DNA from: Fulvivirga imtechensis AK7
GTDB taxonomy: Bacteria > Bacteroidota > Bacteroidia > Cytophagales > Cyclobacteriaceae
NCBI RefSeq assembly: GCF_000331535.1
Contig: NZ_AMZN01000024.1
Coordinates: forward strand, 33,298 to 97,297
DNA: 64,000 nucleotides
Reading direction: 5' to 3'
The translations under genes were made by a program, and so were the position numbers. Shown one piece after another: positions 1 to 9,216 of this stretch. Positions within the stretch are counted from its first letter, which is position 1. Every line of letters begins with the position of its first letter. The notes below the pieces were generated by a model that ran no database searches, was not told where the DNA came from, and saw only the letters and a list, made by a program, of their open reading frames with translations.

Positions 1-1623
1 ATACAGGATGATAAAGGTAAGTTGATGCATGTAGAAGGTGTAGCACGCGACATAACCGAATTAAAGAGAACAAACGAAGAACTTCAGCGCTCTAAAGACC
101 TGGCGGAAAAGTCCTTAAAAATAAAGGAGCGATTTTTGGCTAACATGAGCCATGAGATCAGAACCCCATTAAATGGTATAATGGGTATGCTTCATCTGCT
201 GGATGAGACCAAACTTGATGACCATCAAAAAAAACATGTCCGTGCCTTAAAGAGCTCTTCGGATATACTGCTTAATATACTCAATGACCTCCTGGACCTG
301 TCTAAAATAGAAGCAGGAAAAATGGAGTTGAAAAACAGTGAAGTCAGCACCGGGGAAGTGTTTGAAAAGCTTGCGCTACTCTACAAACAGCAGGCCCAAG
401 ACAACGATATCCGGCTTATCTTCAAAACGAAGAAGGGAGTACCTCAATACATTCTTATTGATGAAACAAAGCTCATACAGGTCTACTCAAACCTGATCTC
501 AAATGCAATAAAGTTCACTCCATCAGGTGGGACTGTTACTGCTGGTATAATGCTAGATGAGCGTTTTGATGAAAAGGTTGTATTGAAAGGTTATGTAAAA
601 GACACGGGCATCGGCATTTCAAACACAGATAAGGACAAGCTGTTCACCAGTTTCACCCAGCTTGACAGCTCCAACAGCAAAAGTTACAAGGGGACCGGTT
701 TGGGACTGTATATTTCTAAAAAAATAGTAAAACTCTTTAATGGAAGGATAGGGGTAAAATCAGAGGAAAACAAGGGTAGTAAATTCTGGTTTACTTTTGA
801 AACCAAGCCTGTTGCTAAAGCCGAGAAAAAAGCTGAATCAGCTAAAGAGGGCGTCACTTTAAGTCACTCCCCCCACGTGCTAATTGTAGACGACAACAAA
901 GTGAACCTGGATCTGGCTTCGGAGATGCTAAAAAATGCCGGCTGCCGCGTGGCCATTGCTTCCAGTGGTCAGCAGGCTATTGACCTTTCCGTGAGCACCT
1001 GTTACGATCTGATATTAATGGATATACAAATGCCGGACATGGACGGCATTGAAACTGCCACACACATCCGAAAAAGATGCAAGGAGGCTACTCCCCCTAT
1101 TATTGCCATGACTGCATACTCCATGCATGGCGATGATCAGAAATTTCTGCAAGCCGGCATGGATGATTATATTGCAAAACCGATAAAACCTACTGTTCTT
1201 ATTGAAAAAGTTGAACAATGGACCGGGCATGATTGGCATGAACAAAAGCACCACGAAAAAGAAATCAGCACAGCGCATCATACAATTAATGAAGATACGT
1301 TAAATTTACTGATTAAGTATGCGGGGGAAGAAGCCGTAGCTGAGGCATTGGGAGAATTTAATGAGGAATGTGAAATGCAAATAAAAAATTGCACCGAGCT
1401 TTTCCCGGAGAAAAAATTTAAAGAAATTTTAGATATATTGCATACTTTAAAAGGTAATGCCAGTACATTGGGAATCGAAAAGTTGGCTTTTAAAGCCGAA
1501 ACAATGGAAAGCGATATAAAAGAACAAAAATATTGTAACTTTGAAAGGGATCTTGATATTTTGGTATCGCTTTACAGGTCCTATATTAAAGAAGCAAAAA
1601 GGTTTGATAAACTTAAACTTTAA
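1..1623 (+). CDS. Hybrid sensor histidine kinase/response regulator with Hpt domain (5' end outside window)
   Basis: The reading frame is open from base 1 and begins inside a PAS/PAC C-terminus (GVARDITE), so the gene starts upstream of the window. Next come a short coiled coil and a HisKA domain with the phospho-acceptor His in the NMSHEIRTPLNG motif (codon 151-153). A HATPase domain follows, with NLISNAIKFTP, DTGIGIS and GTGLGLYISKK. A receiver domain carries the acceptor Asp at 1021-1023 (LILMDIQMPDMDG) and the KP lysine. A C-terminal Hpt domain carries its His at 1441-1443 (HTLKGNAS). This is the layout of a complete His-Asp-His phosphorelay in one protein. The next gene, 2 bp downstream, is a single receiver protein and is the likely final acceptor. 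The input signal is unknown because the N-terminus is missing. Confidence 0.93.
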   Translation: MQDDKGKLMHVEGVARDITELKRTNEELQRSKDLAEKSLKIKERFLANMSHEIRTPLNGIMGMLHLLDETKLDDHQKKHVRALKSSSDILLNILNDLLDLSKIEAGKMELKNSEVSTGEVFEKLALLYKQQAQDNDIRLIFKTKKGVPQYILIDETKLIQVYSNLISNAIKFTPSGGTVTAGIMLDERFDEKVVLKGYVKDTGIGISNTDKDKLFTSFTQLDSSNSKSYKGTGLGLYISKKIVKLFNGRIGVKSEENKGSKFWFTFETKPVAKAEKKAESAKEGVTLSHSPHVLIVDDNKVNLDLASEMLKNAGCRVAIASSGQQAIDLSVSTCYDLILMDIQMPDMDGIETATHIRKRCKEATPPIIAMTAYSMHGDDQKFLQAGMDDYIAKPIKPTVLIEKVEQWTGHDWHEQKHHEKEISTAHHTINEDTLNLLIKYAGEEAVAEALGEFNEECEMQIKNCTELFPEKKFKEILDILHTLKGNASTLGIEKLAFKAETMESDIKEQKYCNFERDLDILVSLYRSYIKEAKRFDKLKL

Positions 1624-1625
1624 GA

Positions 1626-1997
1626 ATGGTGAAAAAGATCTTACTTGCAGATGACAGTCCGGTGATCCAAACTTTGTCAAAGAAAATATTTCAAGGACAA
1701 GGCTATGAAATAAAAGGGATTAAAACGGGCACGAAGGTATTGGAAGAAATAGAAAAGAATGATTACGATGTGGTAATCCTTGATATCATTCTTCCTGGTG
1801 CGGATGGTATGGAACTGGCAAGAGAAATCAGAGGTTTTAAAGACAAAAAGAAAGCTGATATACCTATTATTGCCATTTCAGGTAATTACAAAAACTATTC
1901 TAAATCGGATTTTGATGAGGTAGGAATTAACGAATACCTTATCAAACCATTGGACTATGATGCACTGGTAAATGCAGTGAAAAAGCATACGCAGTAA
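1626..1997 (+). CDS. CheY-like single-domain response regulator
   Basis: This is a 123-residue stand-alone receiver domain. The acidic pair is in LLADDSP, the phospho-acceptor Asp in VILDIILPG, the switch Ser in AISGN and the conserved Lys in YLIKPLD. No output domain follows. It starts 2 bp after the hybrid kinase stop and ends exactly where the next gene begins, so it is almost certainly co-transcribed with the kinase and takes phosphate from that protein's Hpt domain. The downstream target is not evident from the sequence. Confidence 0.92.
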   Translation: MVKKILLADDSPVIQTLSKKIFQGQGYEIKGIKTGTKVLEEIEKNDYDVVILDIILPGADGMELAREIRGFKDKKKADIPIIAISGNYKNYSKSDFDEVGINEYLIKPLDYDALVNAVKKHTQ

Positions 1998-2273
1998 ATG
2001 GCCGTAAAATATTCAAAGCACTTTTTAAATAAGCTTGAAGACCTAATAGCCGAAACAGATTACATCCTCAGGTACGAACGGGGAAATTTTAAATCTGGCT
2101 GGTGCATACTGAATGACAATAAAATCATTATAGTGAATAAATATTTCGCTACGGATGGAAAGATCAACTGTCTGCTGGATATTATCAAGACTGTTGATAT
2201 CAACAAAAGCCAACTAAGCGAAAAAAATAAGAAACTTTATTTAGAACTGGCACAAACCGAGCTCGAGCTTTGA
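1998..2273 (+). CDS. Conserved hypothetical protein, 91 aa
   Basis: This is a small soluble protein without signal peptide or membrane segment. It starts with ATG immediately after the receiver gene and its stop overlaps the TTG start of the following MBL hydrolase (TTGA), which points to translational coupling. Several Trp/Cys/Tyr residues sit in a predicted beta-rich middle (SGWCILNDNKIIIVNKYF) and the C-terminal third is helical (SQLSEKNKKLYLELAQTEL). I recall similar short proteins beside this hydrolase in Cytophagales but cannot assign a function. The tight packing is the main support that it is real. Confidence 0.8.
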   Translation: MAVKYSKHFLNKLEDLIAETDYILRYERGNFKSGWCILNDNKIIIVNKYFATDGKINCLLDIIKTVDINKSQLSEKNKKLYLELAQTELEL

Positions 2274-3031
2274 AAATAACCTTCCTCGGAACCGGAACTT
2301 CACAGGGAGTGCCTGTTATTGCATGTCACTGCGATGTGTGTCGGTCTCTCGACTTCAGAGATAAAAGACTTCGCACTTCCGTTCACCTGGAAGTAGACAC
2401 CAAAGGCTTTGTCATTGATACAGGGCCTGACTTCCGACAACAAGTACTGCGCGAACGGATACAAAGGCTCAATGCCATTATTTTTACTCATGAGCACAAA
2501 GATCACACAGCCGGGCTTGATGATATCCGTGCGTTTAACTTCAGGCAGAAGCGAGATATGCCAATCTACGGACGACAGAAAGTCATAGACCAGTTGAAAC
2601 AGGAGTTTAGCTATGCTTTCTCAGAGAAAAAATATCCCGGTGTGCCCCAGATAGAAACACATATAATTGATGGACAGCCTTTTTCTGTAGATGGTGTGAC
2701 TTTTACACCTATTGAAGTCTTACACCTCAAACTTCCTGTATACGGCTTCAGGATCAACAATTTCACATATATCACTGATGCTAATTACATCAGCGAGTCG
2801 GAGAAAGAAAAAATAAAAGGAAGCAAGGTATTGGTATTAAATGCCCTTCAACAAGAACCTCACGTATCCCATTTTAACCTGGAGGAAGCCATTGCACTTG
2901 CACAGGAAGTTAATGCCGAAGAAACTTATTTTACGCACTTAAGCCACAGGATGGGTAAGCATAAAGATATCGCAGAAAAATTACCCGAAGGAATTAACCT
3001 TGCTTATGACGGACTGGTTTTAGAGATATAA
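2270..3031 (+). CDS. MBL-fold metallo-hydrolase, PhnP-like
   Basis: This is a 253-residue metallo-beta-lactamase-fold enzyme. The N-terminus ITFLGTGTSQGVPVIACHCDVC is typical of the PhnP/cyclic-phosphodiesterase-like branch, including the Cys residues near the start. The metal motif THEHKDHTAGLDD, a later Asp in ITDANY and a His in THLSHRMGKH complete the expected metal set. The start is a TTG overlapping the previous stop; MKITFLGTG is the expected family N-terminus, so this start is well supported. Members act on phosphodiester substrates in the cytoplasm. The exact substrate here is unknown, since no phn genes lie nearby. Confidence 0.88.
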   Translation: MKITFLGTGTSQGVPVIACHCDVCRSLDFRDKRLRTSVHLEVDTKGFVIDTGPDFRQQVLRERIQRLNAIIFTHEHKDHTAGLDDIRAFNFRQKRDMPIYGRQKVIDQLKQEFSYAFSEKKYPGVPQIETHIIDGQPFSVDGVTFTPIEVLHLKLPVYGFRINNFTYITDANYISESEKEKIKGSKVLVLNALQQEPHVSHFNLEEAIALAQEVNAEETYFTHLSHRMGKHKDIAEKLPEGINLAYDGLVLEI

Positions 3032-3032
3032 T

Positions 3033-4586
3033 ATGCATAATAACTATTATTTTCTCAAACACCTGAGTGCTTCTCTGGATAACAAAATCAGAGGCTTTGA
3101 ACTTCTGGAGTGCTTCTCTCAAAATAAAAATGAGTTGGTATTAGGGCTTGGTCATGGTACTTCGGAGTTTTACATCAAAGCCTACCTCGCCCCTTCCTTC
3201 TGTTGCCTGTTCTTCCCTGACGATTTCAGCAGAGCCAGAAAAAACAGTGTTGACCTCTTTAAAGGTCTTTATAAAAAGAAGGTAGAGCGCGTGCATCAGT
3301 TCAAAAATGAGCGTTGCTTCTCTATTGTCTTCGAGGATAATATGCAGTTGCTTTTCAAAATGCATGGCAACCGATCCAACATAGTGCTTTTTAAAGGTGA
3401 TGAGATAGAAGAAGTATTTAAAAAAAATCTCAGGAAAGACTTTGAATTAAACATCAAGGAACTGGACCGGGAGATCAATCAGAGTTATGAAGCCTTCAAA
3501 AGGGAAGATGGGGATCTCAAAAAGCTGTTCCCTACTTTTGGCAAAATAATTAAAGCTTATCTCAAAGAAAATGGGATTGATAGCAAAAACACGGAAGAAA
3601 GCTGGCCGCTTGTACAGCATATTCTGGAGAGATTAGCAAAAAATGATTTTTATATCACAGAAAGTGAAGGCCAGTTGAACCTTAGTCTTTTGAAATTTGG
3701 AAATATTCTTGAGCACTATAACGATCCCCTCGTAGCCATCAATGCATTCTACATACGCTACATTAGTGAGACCACATTAAATACTTTAAAACGTGAAGCA
3801 CTATCAGAAATTCATAAACAACTGAAGCAGGGTGAAAGTTATATAGAAAAGACTACAAAAAAACTGCAAGACATTGAAAAGCAGCAAGGGTATAATCTTT
3901 TGGCGGATGTATTAATGGCTAATTTACACCGTGTGCCTGCCAAAGCAAAAGAGGTAACCCTTGAAAACTTTTATGACAATAACCTCCCTGTAACCATCCG
4001 GTTAAAACAGGACCTGTCGCCTCAAAAAAATGCGGAAGTATACTACCGAAAAGCCAAAAACCAGTCGCTGGAAACGGAGGCTTTAAAGAAAAACCTTGCC
4101 CGAAAAGAAGCATCACTGGACGCACTGCGAAAAAGGAAAGGCATGATAGAAGAAGCAGACGACTTCCGTTCTCTCAAGAACCTGCTTAAAAAAGATCAGC
4201 CAGAGGCTTCAACAAAGGACAAAGCACTCAAGCCCTACCATTCGTTTAACTATGGCGGGTTCGACATATGGGTGGGCAAAAATGCCAAGAGCAACGACAG
4301 AATGCTACAGCAGTATGCTCATAAAGAAGATCTCTGGCTTCACGCCAAGGATGTAAGCGGATCACACGTATTAATAAAGTATAAGGCTGGAAAAAATTTC
4401 CCTAAAGATGTTATAGAAAAAGCCGCAAGCCTGGCCGGATGGTATTCAAAAAGGAAGTCGGATAGCCTATGCCCTGTCATTGTCACCCCCAGGAAATTTG
4501 TAAGAAAGCGCAAAGGCGACCCTCCAGGGGCAGTGGTGGTGGATAAAGAGATGGAAGTGCTTTTGGCAGTACCGGAAAGAGATTGA
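3033..4586 (+). CDS. NFACT family protein, RqcH-like ribosome rescue factor
   Basis: The 517-residue protein has an NFACT-N domain (LVLGLGHGTSEFYIKAY, then MHGNRSNIVLF around residue 110), a long central coiled coil (about 240-380) and a C-terminal NFACT-R domain (FDIWVGKNAKSNDRMLQQ then KEDLWLHAKDVSGSHVLI). In bacteria such proteins (RqcH) bind stalled 50S subunits and add alanine tails. It is somewhat shorter than the roughly 570-residue Bacillus protein, which is usual in Bacteroidota. The ATG start lies 1 bp after the upstream stop. Older annotations call this family fibronectin-binding protein; the domain order argues for a cytoplasmic ribosome role. Confidence 0.88.
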   Translation: MHNNYYFLKHLSASLDNKIRGFELLECFSQNKNELVLGLGHGTSEFYIKAYLAPSFCCLFFPDDFSRARKNSVDLFKGLYKKKVERVHQFKNERCFSIVFEDNMQLLFKMHGNRSNIVLFKGDEIEEVFKKNLRKDFELNIKELDREINQSYEAFKREDGDLKKLFPTFGKIIKAYLKENGIDSKNTEESWPLVQHILERLAKNDFYITESEGQLNLSLLKFGNILEHYNDPLVAINAFYIRYISETTLNTLKREALSEIHKQLKQGESYIEKTTKKLQDIEKQQGYNLLADVLMANLHRVPAKAKEVTLENFYDNNLPVTIRLKQDLSPQKNAEVYYRKAKNQSLETEALKKNLARKEASLDALRKRKGMIEEADDFRSLKNLLKKDQPEASTKDKALKPYHSFNYGGFDIWVGKNAKSNDRMLQQYAHKEDLWLHAKDVSGSHVLIKYKAGKNFPKDVIEKAASLAGWYSKRKSDSLCPVIVTPRKFVRKRKGDPPGAVVVDKEMEVLLAVPERD

Positions 4587-4601
4587 GCTGTTGTTCAGTT
4601 C

Positions 4602-4856
4602 TCAGTTCCTGGTTCGCCGTTCTGAATGATATTCAGATTCCTCGTCTATCATTCTAAAAAGCATGTAGCTAATAGCAGCGGATACCAAAATTACGACTAA
4701 AATAGCAATTAACGTTGGCCAATTAAAGGTCCTTTCGTTAATCGCTACTTTATAAAGCCAATATGTTAATCCCACAATACCGCCAACAGCCCCACCTCCA
4801 GTCAAGACAATAAAATAAGAATTAATAGTATTGCCTATTTTATTTTGCTGACTCAT
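4602..4856 (-). CDS. Small membrane protein, 84 aa
   Basis: This small protein has two predicted membrane segments, SYFIVLTGGGAVGGIVGLTYWL at about residues 14-35 and LIAILVVILVSAAISYMLF at about 49-67, and a charged C-terminal tail (DEESEYHSERRTRN). The glycine-rich first helix vaguely recalls AtpZ/AtpI-type proteins, but no ATP synthase genes are near, so I give no function. It lies 25 bp downstream of pyk on the same strand and is probably read through from it. It converges on the RqcH-like gene. Confidence 0.65.
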   Translation of the reverse strand: MSQQNKIGNTINSYFIVLTGGGAVGGIVGLTYWLYKVAINERTFNWPTLIAILVVILVSAAISYMLFRMIDEESEYHSERRTRN

Positions 4857-4881
4857 TTAAAATTCCGTTTCATTTTTTTAA

Positions 4882-6312
4882 TCATTCCACCACATTCAGC
4901 TTTACAGTATTGGTCCGCCCACGTGCATGGATCGGCATACTGGCTGTTGTTATAAAAGCATCTCCGGGGTTGATATGACCTCTTTCTTTCAGAATCTGCT
5001 CAATATCTGCAAACGTATCATCCGTAGACACCTCTTTATCATAGTAATAACCACGGACACCCCAAATAAGATTGATGGTATTCAACAAAGGCCTGTTACT
5101 GGTGAAAATAAAAATATTAGCTTTTGGCCTGTGCGATGAAAGCTTGAAAGCGGTATATCCCGACTGCGTCATACCGATGATGGCTTTAGCTCTCGAAGCT
5201 TTAGCCAATCTACAGGCAGCAAGCACCAGTGTGTTATTATAAAACAAAGGATCACCTTGTTCCGGAAGGTCGTGTTTGAAATAAACATCGGCTTCTCTTT
5301 CTACACTGGTTATCGTTTTTACCATACTGCGAATTACCTGAACAGGAAATGCGCCCGCTGCCGTTTCTGCTGATAACATCAATGCATCTGCTCCGTCCAT
5401 CACAGCATTGGCAACGTCATTAGTCTCTGCTCTTGTTGGCCTTGGGTTCTCGATCATGCTCTCCATCATCTGAGTGGCTATGATCACAGGCTTGGCAAGC
5501 TTATTACACTTTCTCACGATCATTTTTTGCGCCATAGGCACTTCTTCCATAAATATCTCCACCCCAAGGTCGCCCCTGGCTACCATTACCGCATCAGTAG
5601 CCTCTATGATGCCGTCAATATTTCGTATGGCTTCCGGCTTTTCAACTTTCGCCACTATTTTACTTTGCCTTCCGGCATCCGTAATCCTTTTGCGCAGGTT
5701 ATGAATGTCATCTGCCGTACGTACAAAAGACAAAGCTATCCATTCTACCTCGTGCTTTAAACCAAACTCCAGATCCTTTATATCCTTATCCGTCAGAGAT
5801 GGAGCCGATACCTTGGTATAAGGCATATTGATACCCTTGCGAGATTTTAATTTTCCACCGTGTACCACTTCAGTGATCACCTCTGTAGCGTTGATCTCTT
5901 TTACCTTTAACTCAATCTTACCATCATCAATCAAGACCATATCGCCAACACCAACATCTTTGGGAAGATCCTGGTAAACCGTACTCGCACGCTCTGAATT
6001 CCCGACAACCTCTTCGGTAGTTATAGTAAAGATCTGTCCGGCCTTTAGTTTGGCGCCACTCTCTACTTCACCTACCCTGATCTTAGGGCCCTGTAAGTCT
6101 TGTAACAGACAAACATGGGTATCCATTTCATCATTAAGCTCCCGCACATACTGAACAACCTTTTCATGGTCGGCATGTGTACCATGAGAAAAGTTCAGTC
6201 TGAAGATATCAACACCTTCTTTTATTAGTTTGCGGAGCATCTCCTTTTCATTAGAAGCGGGTCCTACCGTGGCAATAATTTTCGTCTTATTGAATTTAAT
6301 TTTCTGGTCCAT
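4882..6312 (-). CDS. pyk: Pyruvate kinase
   Basis: This enzyme converts phosphoenolpyruvate and ADP to pyruvate and ATP, the last step of glycolysis. The 476-residue sequence shows the N-terminal KIIATVGPAS motif, the active-site signature IVAKVEKPEA (Lys then Glu) and MVARGDLGVEIFMEEVP, IATQMMESMIENPRPTRAE, and a C-terminal regulatory-type domain. I place the start at the ATG at 6312 (MDQKIKFNKTK); a TTG two codons earlier is also in frame. Two bases separate this ATG from the stop of the IPExxxVDY gene, so the two form one operon, as is common in Bacteroidota. Confidence 0.97.
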   Translation of the reverse strand: MDQKIKFNKTKIIATVGPASNEKEMLRKLIKEGVDIFRLNFSHGTHADHEKVVQYVRELNDEMDTHVCLLQDLQGPKIRVGEVESGAKLKAGQIFTITTEEVVGNSERASTVYQDLPKDVGVGDMVLIDDGKIELKVKEINATEVITEVVHGGKLKSRKGINMPYTKVSAPSLTDKDIKDLEFGLKHEVEWIALSFVRTADDIHNLRKRITDAGRQSKIVAKVEKPEAIRNIDGIIEATDAVMVARGDLGVEIFMEEVPMAQKMIVRKCNKLAKPVIIATQMMESMIENPRPTRAETNDVANAVMDGADALMLSAETAAGAFPVQVIRSMVKTITSVEREADVYFKHDLPEQGDPLFYNNTLVLAACRLAKASRAKAIIGMTQSGYTAFKLSSHRPKANIFIFTSNRPLLNTINLIWGVRGYYYDKEVSTDDTFADIEQILKERGHINPGDAFITTASMPIHARGRTNTVKLNVVE

Positions 6313-6314
6313 AA

Positions 6315-6734
6315 TCAAGTTAAAAAGTTGTCCTTTGACTTCAGTTTTTCTACTTCAATGGCGGCAATATATTCAATCCACGGGACTTCTTTTAATTCTT
6401 TTAAAATTTCTTCTTTTGCAAACGATTGCGAGTGCCGGTCTATTTTCACTATGTAATCAAAGTGGTTCAATTCGGGTACCAAATGTGTGTTTTCACCTTC
6501 TATGGATTTATTCTTAAACAGGTGGAAATAGCTGGTCTCCGGATCAAATAAATAGTTGATAAAATTTGCCTTTCCATTGTTCCTCATCTCAAGGATAAAA
6601 TCCTCCTGTTTTACCAACCTTATATCGAGCTTTTTGTTAATAGCCCAGGCAAGTTTATATGACTTTACTGACGCTATTACTCCGAGCAAATCAAACTCAT
6701 ATTCATGATCAATTATCAGGCGCGTCTTTTTCAT
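6315..6734 (-). CDS. IPExxxVDY family protein
   Basis: This 139-residue protein carries the family-defining motif in the form VPELNHFDYIVKI at about residue 88. The family is restricted to Bacteroidota and is repeatedly found beside pyk and the acpP-fabF-rnc genes, exactly as here. The biochemical role is unknown. It has no signal peptide or membrane segment and is probably cytosolic. It is transcribed divergently from acpP across a 150-bp gap and is translationally close to pyk. Confidence 0.88.
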   Translation of the reverse strand: MKKTRLIIDHEYEFDLLGVIASVKSYKLAWAINKKLDIRLVKQEDFILEMRNNGKANFINYLFDPETSYFHLFKNKSIEGENTHLVPELNHFDYIVKIDRHSQSFAKEEILKELKEVPWIEYIAAIEVEKLKSKDNFLT

Positions 6735-6885
6735 ATTATCAAAGTTCTTGAAAATTAAGAGGATAGTGCGTGTTTTTTAGGGAATTTTTGCCATCTTAGG
6801 TATGACAATAACTTTAGATAAATTGTTTGACATTAATACATTTAATGCATTTCTTTGCAGATATTTTAACTAAATCATTACAAAT

Positions 6886-7125
6886 ATGTCTGAAATAGCA
6901 CAAAAAGTTAAATCAATCATCATTGATAAGTTAGGAGTTGAAGAGTCAGAGGTTACCCCTGAAGCAAGTTTCACTAACGATTTAGGAGCAGATTCTTTAG
7001 ATACTGTTGAATTAATTATGGAATTCGAAAAAGAATTCAACATTTCAATTCCTGATGATCAGGCAGAAAATATATCTACTGTTGGCCAGGCCATCTCTTA
7101 CTTAGAAGAAAACGTAAAAAATTAA
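6886..7125 (+). CDS. acpP: Acyl carrier protein
   Basis: A 79-residue acidic helical protein with the phosphopantetheine attachment serine in [18 protein letters not shown] (Ser about residue 38). It carries acyl intermediates for fatty-acid synthesis in the cytoplasm. Size and sequence are typical of the family. It is the first gene of acpP-fabF-rnc, with 39 bp to fabF. The 150-bp AT-rich gap upstream, shared with the divergent IPExxxVDY gene, must hold both promoters, although I do not see a perfect TAnnTTTG box there. Confidence 0.98.
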   Translation: MSEIAQKVKSIIIDKLGVEESEVTPEASFTNDLGADSLDTVELIMEFEKEFNISIPDDQAENISTVGQAISYLEENVKN

Positions 7126-7164
7126 ATAAAGACAAACCCCCTTTATCCATTCTAAACTTCTTTT

Positions 7165-8412
7165 ATGACATTAAGGAGAGTAGTAGTAACAGGCATAGGT
7201 GCGCTCACCCCCATAGGTAATTCTGCCCCCGATTATTGGGCGGGATTAAAAAATGGTGTAAGTGGAGCTGCACGAATTACCAGATTTGACCCAGAGAAAT
7301 TCCGAACACAATTCGCATGCGAAGTAAAGAACTTTAATGCCGAAGATCATTTTGACAGAAAAGAGGCCCGAAAAATGGACCCCTTTACCCAATATGCTTT
7401 GGTAGTTGCTGAAGAGGCCATGAAAGACTCAAAGTTAGATCTGAATGCCATTAACTTAGATAAAGCAGGGGTGATTTGGGGCTCAGGTATTGGTGGGCTA
7501 ATGACATTTCAGGAAGAAGTAAGGAGCTATGTCAATAATGACAGTACTCCGCGGTTTAATCCGTTCTTTATTCCTAAAATGATTGCCGATATCAGCTCCG
7601 GATACATATCCATAAAATATGGATTCCGTGGACCTAATTTTGTTACTGTTTCAGCATGTGCCTCATCTACCAATGCATTGATAGATGCACTTAACTATAT
7701 CCGCTTAGGCCACATGGATGTTGCCATATCGGGAGGCAGTGAAGCTGCAGTAACAGAAGCAGGAATGGGAGGGTTTAATGCCATGAAGGCACTTTCAGAG
7801 CGGAATGACTCTCCTGAGACCGCATCAAGACCTTTTGACAAGGATCGCGATGGATTTGTGCTGGGAGAAGGTGCAAGTGCCCTTATACTGGAAGAATATG
7901 AGCATGCCAAGGCCCGAGGGGCCAAGATCTATGCCGAGATAATAGGTGGGGGTATGTCAGCAGATGCTCATCATATTACCGCGCCTCATCCAGAAGGTTT
8001 AGGGGCTACTAATGTGATGCTCAACGCACTTGCCGATGCTAAGATAAAACCTGAAGAGGTTGATTATATCAACGTACATGGCACTTCAACGCCACTTGGA
8101 GATATTAGCGAAACATTGGCCATTAAAAAGGTGTTTGGTGACCATGCATATAACCTCAATATTAGCTCTACCAAATCGATGACCGGGCATTTGCTTGGTG
8201 CTGCCGGGGCTATAGAGGCTGTAGCTTGTGTAATGGCTCTGGAACATGGTGTAATACCTCCAACCATCAACCATTTCACCGATGATGACCAACTGGATAA
8301 CAAGTTGAACCTGACGTTTAACAAAGCGCAGGAGAGAAAGATCAATGTTGCGCTAAGCAATACATTCGGGTTTGGGGGACACAATACCTCAATTATTTTT
8401 AGAAAAATCTAA
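7165..8412 (+). CDS. fabF: Beta-ketoacyl-ACP synthase II
   Basis: This 415-residue condensing enzyme elongates acyl-ACP with malonyl-ACP. The catalytic Cys is in VSACASSTNAL (about residue 163), and the two catalytic His are in VNVHGTSTPLGD-type (NVHGTSTPLGD, about 303) and MTGHLLGAAGA (about 340). The N-terminus RRVVVTGIGALTPIG and the C-terminus NTFGFGGHNTSIIF are diagnostic. It sits directly after acpP and 6 bp before rnc, a classic bacterial arrangement. Confidence 0.98.
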   Translation: MTLRRVVVTGIGALTPIGNSAPDYWAGLKNGVSGAARITRFDPEKFRTQFACEVKNFNAEDHFDRKEARKMDPFTQYALVVAEEAMKDSKLDLNAINLDKAGVIWGSGIGGLMTFQEEVRSYVNNDSTPRFNPFFIPKMIADISSGYISIKYGFRGPNFVTVSACASSTNALIDALNYIRLGHMDVAISGGSEAAVTEAGMGGFNAMKALSERNDSPETASRPFDKDRDGFVLGEGASALILEEYEHAKARGAKIYAEIIGGGMSADAHHITAPHPEGLGATNVMLNALADAKIKPEEVDYINVHGTSTPLGDISETLAIKKVFGDHAYNLNISSTKSMTGHLLGAAGAIEAVACVMALEHGVIPPTINHFTDDDQLDNKLNLTFNKAQERKINVALSNTFGFGGHNTSIIFRKI

Positions 8413-8418
8413 GTTACT

Positions 8419-9162
8419 GTGCATCGTGCTGTAAAGCGCTTACTCAATATTTTTGAAAAAAAATCCGAGAGAGATAAAAGGCTTATTACCGCAATTAAAA
8501 CAATTGTTGGTAGTAAGCCTTTAAACTTAGATCTGTACAGGCTTGCCATCAAACATAGCTCTATTGCCAAAGCTAACAGCCGCGGCTTGAAGGAATCTAA
8601 CGAACGCCTGGAGTATCTGGGAGATGCCATACTGGGAGCGGTTGTGGCCGACTACCTGTTTAAAACTTTTCCCTTCAAGGAAGAAGGCTTTCTTACTGAC
8701 ATTCGCTCCAGGATCGTCAACAGAGAGTCGCTCAATACTATTGGTAAAAGGATAGGGCTTAACCAGGTAGTAGAATATGATCAGCGAAAAAAAGGAAAAC
8801 TCTCCCACAAATCGCTCTATGGCGATACACTTGAAGCATTGGTAGGAGCCGTATACCTAGACAAAGGCTACAGGTTTTGCAAAAACTTCATTCTTGAGAA
8901 ACTCCTCATCCCCTACCTTAACATAGAGGAAGTAATAAAGTCGAATCCTAACTACAAGAGCAAGATCATCGAGTGGGCTCAAAAAGAGAACCAGGAGGTG
9001 CGTTTTGAGATCATCAGCGTTAAAAACGAGAAACACCACCGGGAATTTACTGCGCAGGTATTTGTAAATGATCAACCCCTGGGCAAAGGGTTCGGGCATA
9101 GCAAGAAAAAAGCCGAACAGGATGCTGCCCAAAAGTCATGCGAACTATTGGACTTAGAGTAA
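8419..9162 (+). CDS. rnc: Ribonuclease III
   Basis: This 247-residue double-strand-specific RNase processes rRNA precursors and structured mRNAs. The nuclease signature ERLEYLGDAILGAVVADYLF (about residue 62) and the second acidic cluster GDTLEALVGAVYLDKG (about 135) are intact. A C-terminal dsRNA-binding domain starts near NYKSKIIEWAQKE. The start is a GTG 6 bp after fabF; no ATG is available before the conserved nuclease domain, so the GTG start is favoured. It is part of the acpP-fabF-rnc operon. Confidence 0.95.
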   Translation: MHRAVKRLLNIFEKKSERDKRLITAIKTIVGSKPLNLDLYRLAIKHSSIAKANSRGLKESNERLEYLGDAILGAVVADYLFKTFPFKEEGFLTDIRSRIVNRESLNTIGKRIGLNQVVEYDQRKKGKLSHKSLYGDTLEALVGAVYLDKGYRFCKNFILEKLLIPYLNIEEVIKSNPNYKSKIIEWAQKENQEVRFEIISVKNEKHHREFTAQVFVNDQPLGKGFGHSKKKAEQDAAQKSCELLDLE

Positions 9163-9216
9163 AGATTCCGATATTCGCTCCTGATTACTGTTTTCAACGA
9201 AAAAATACCAACACAG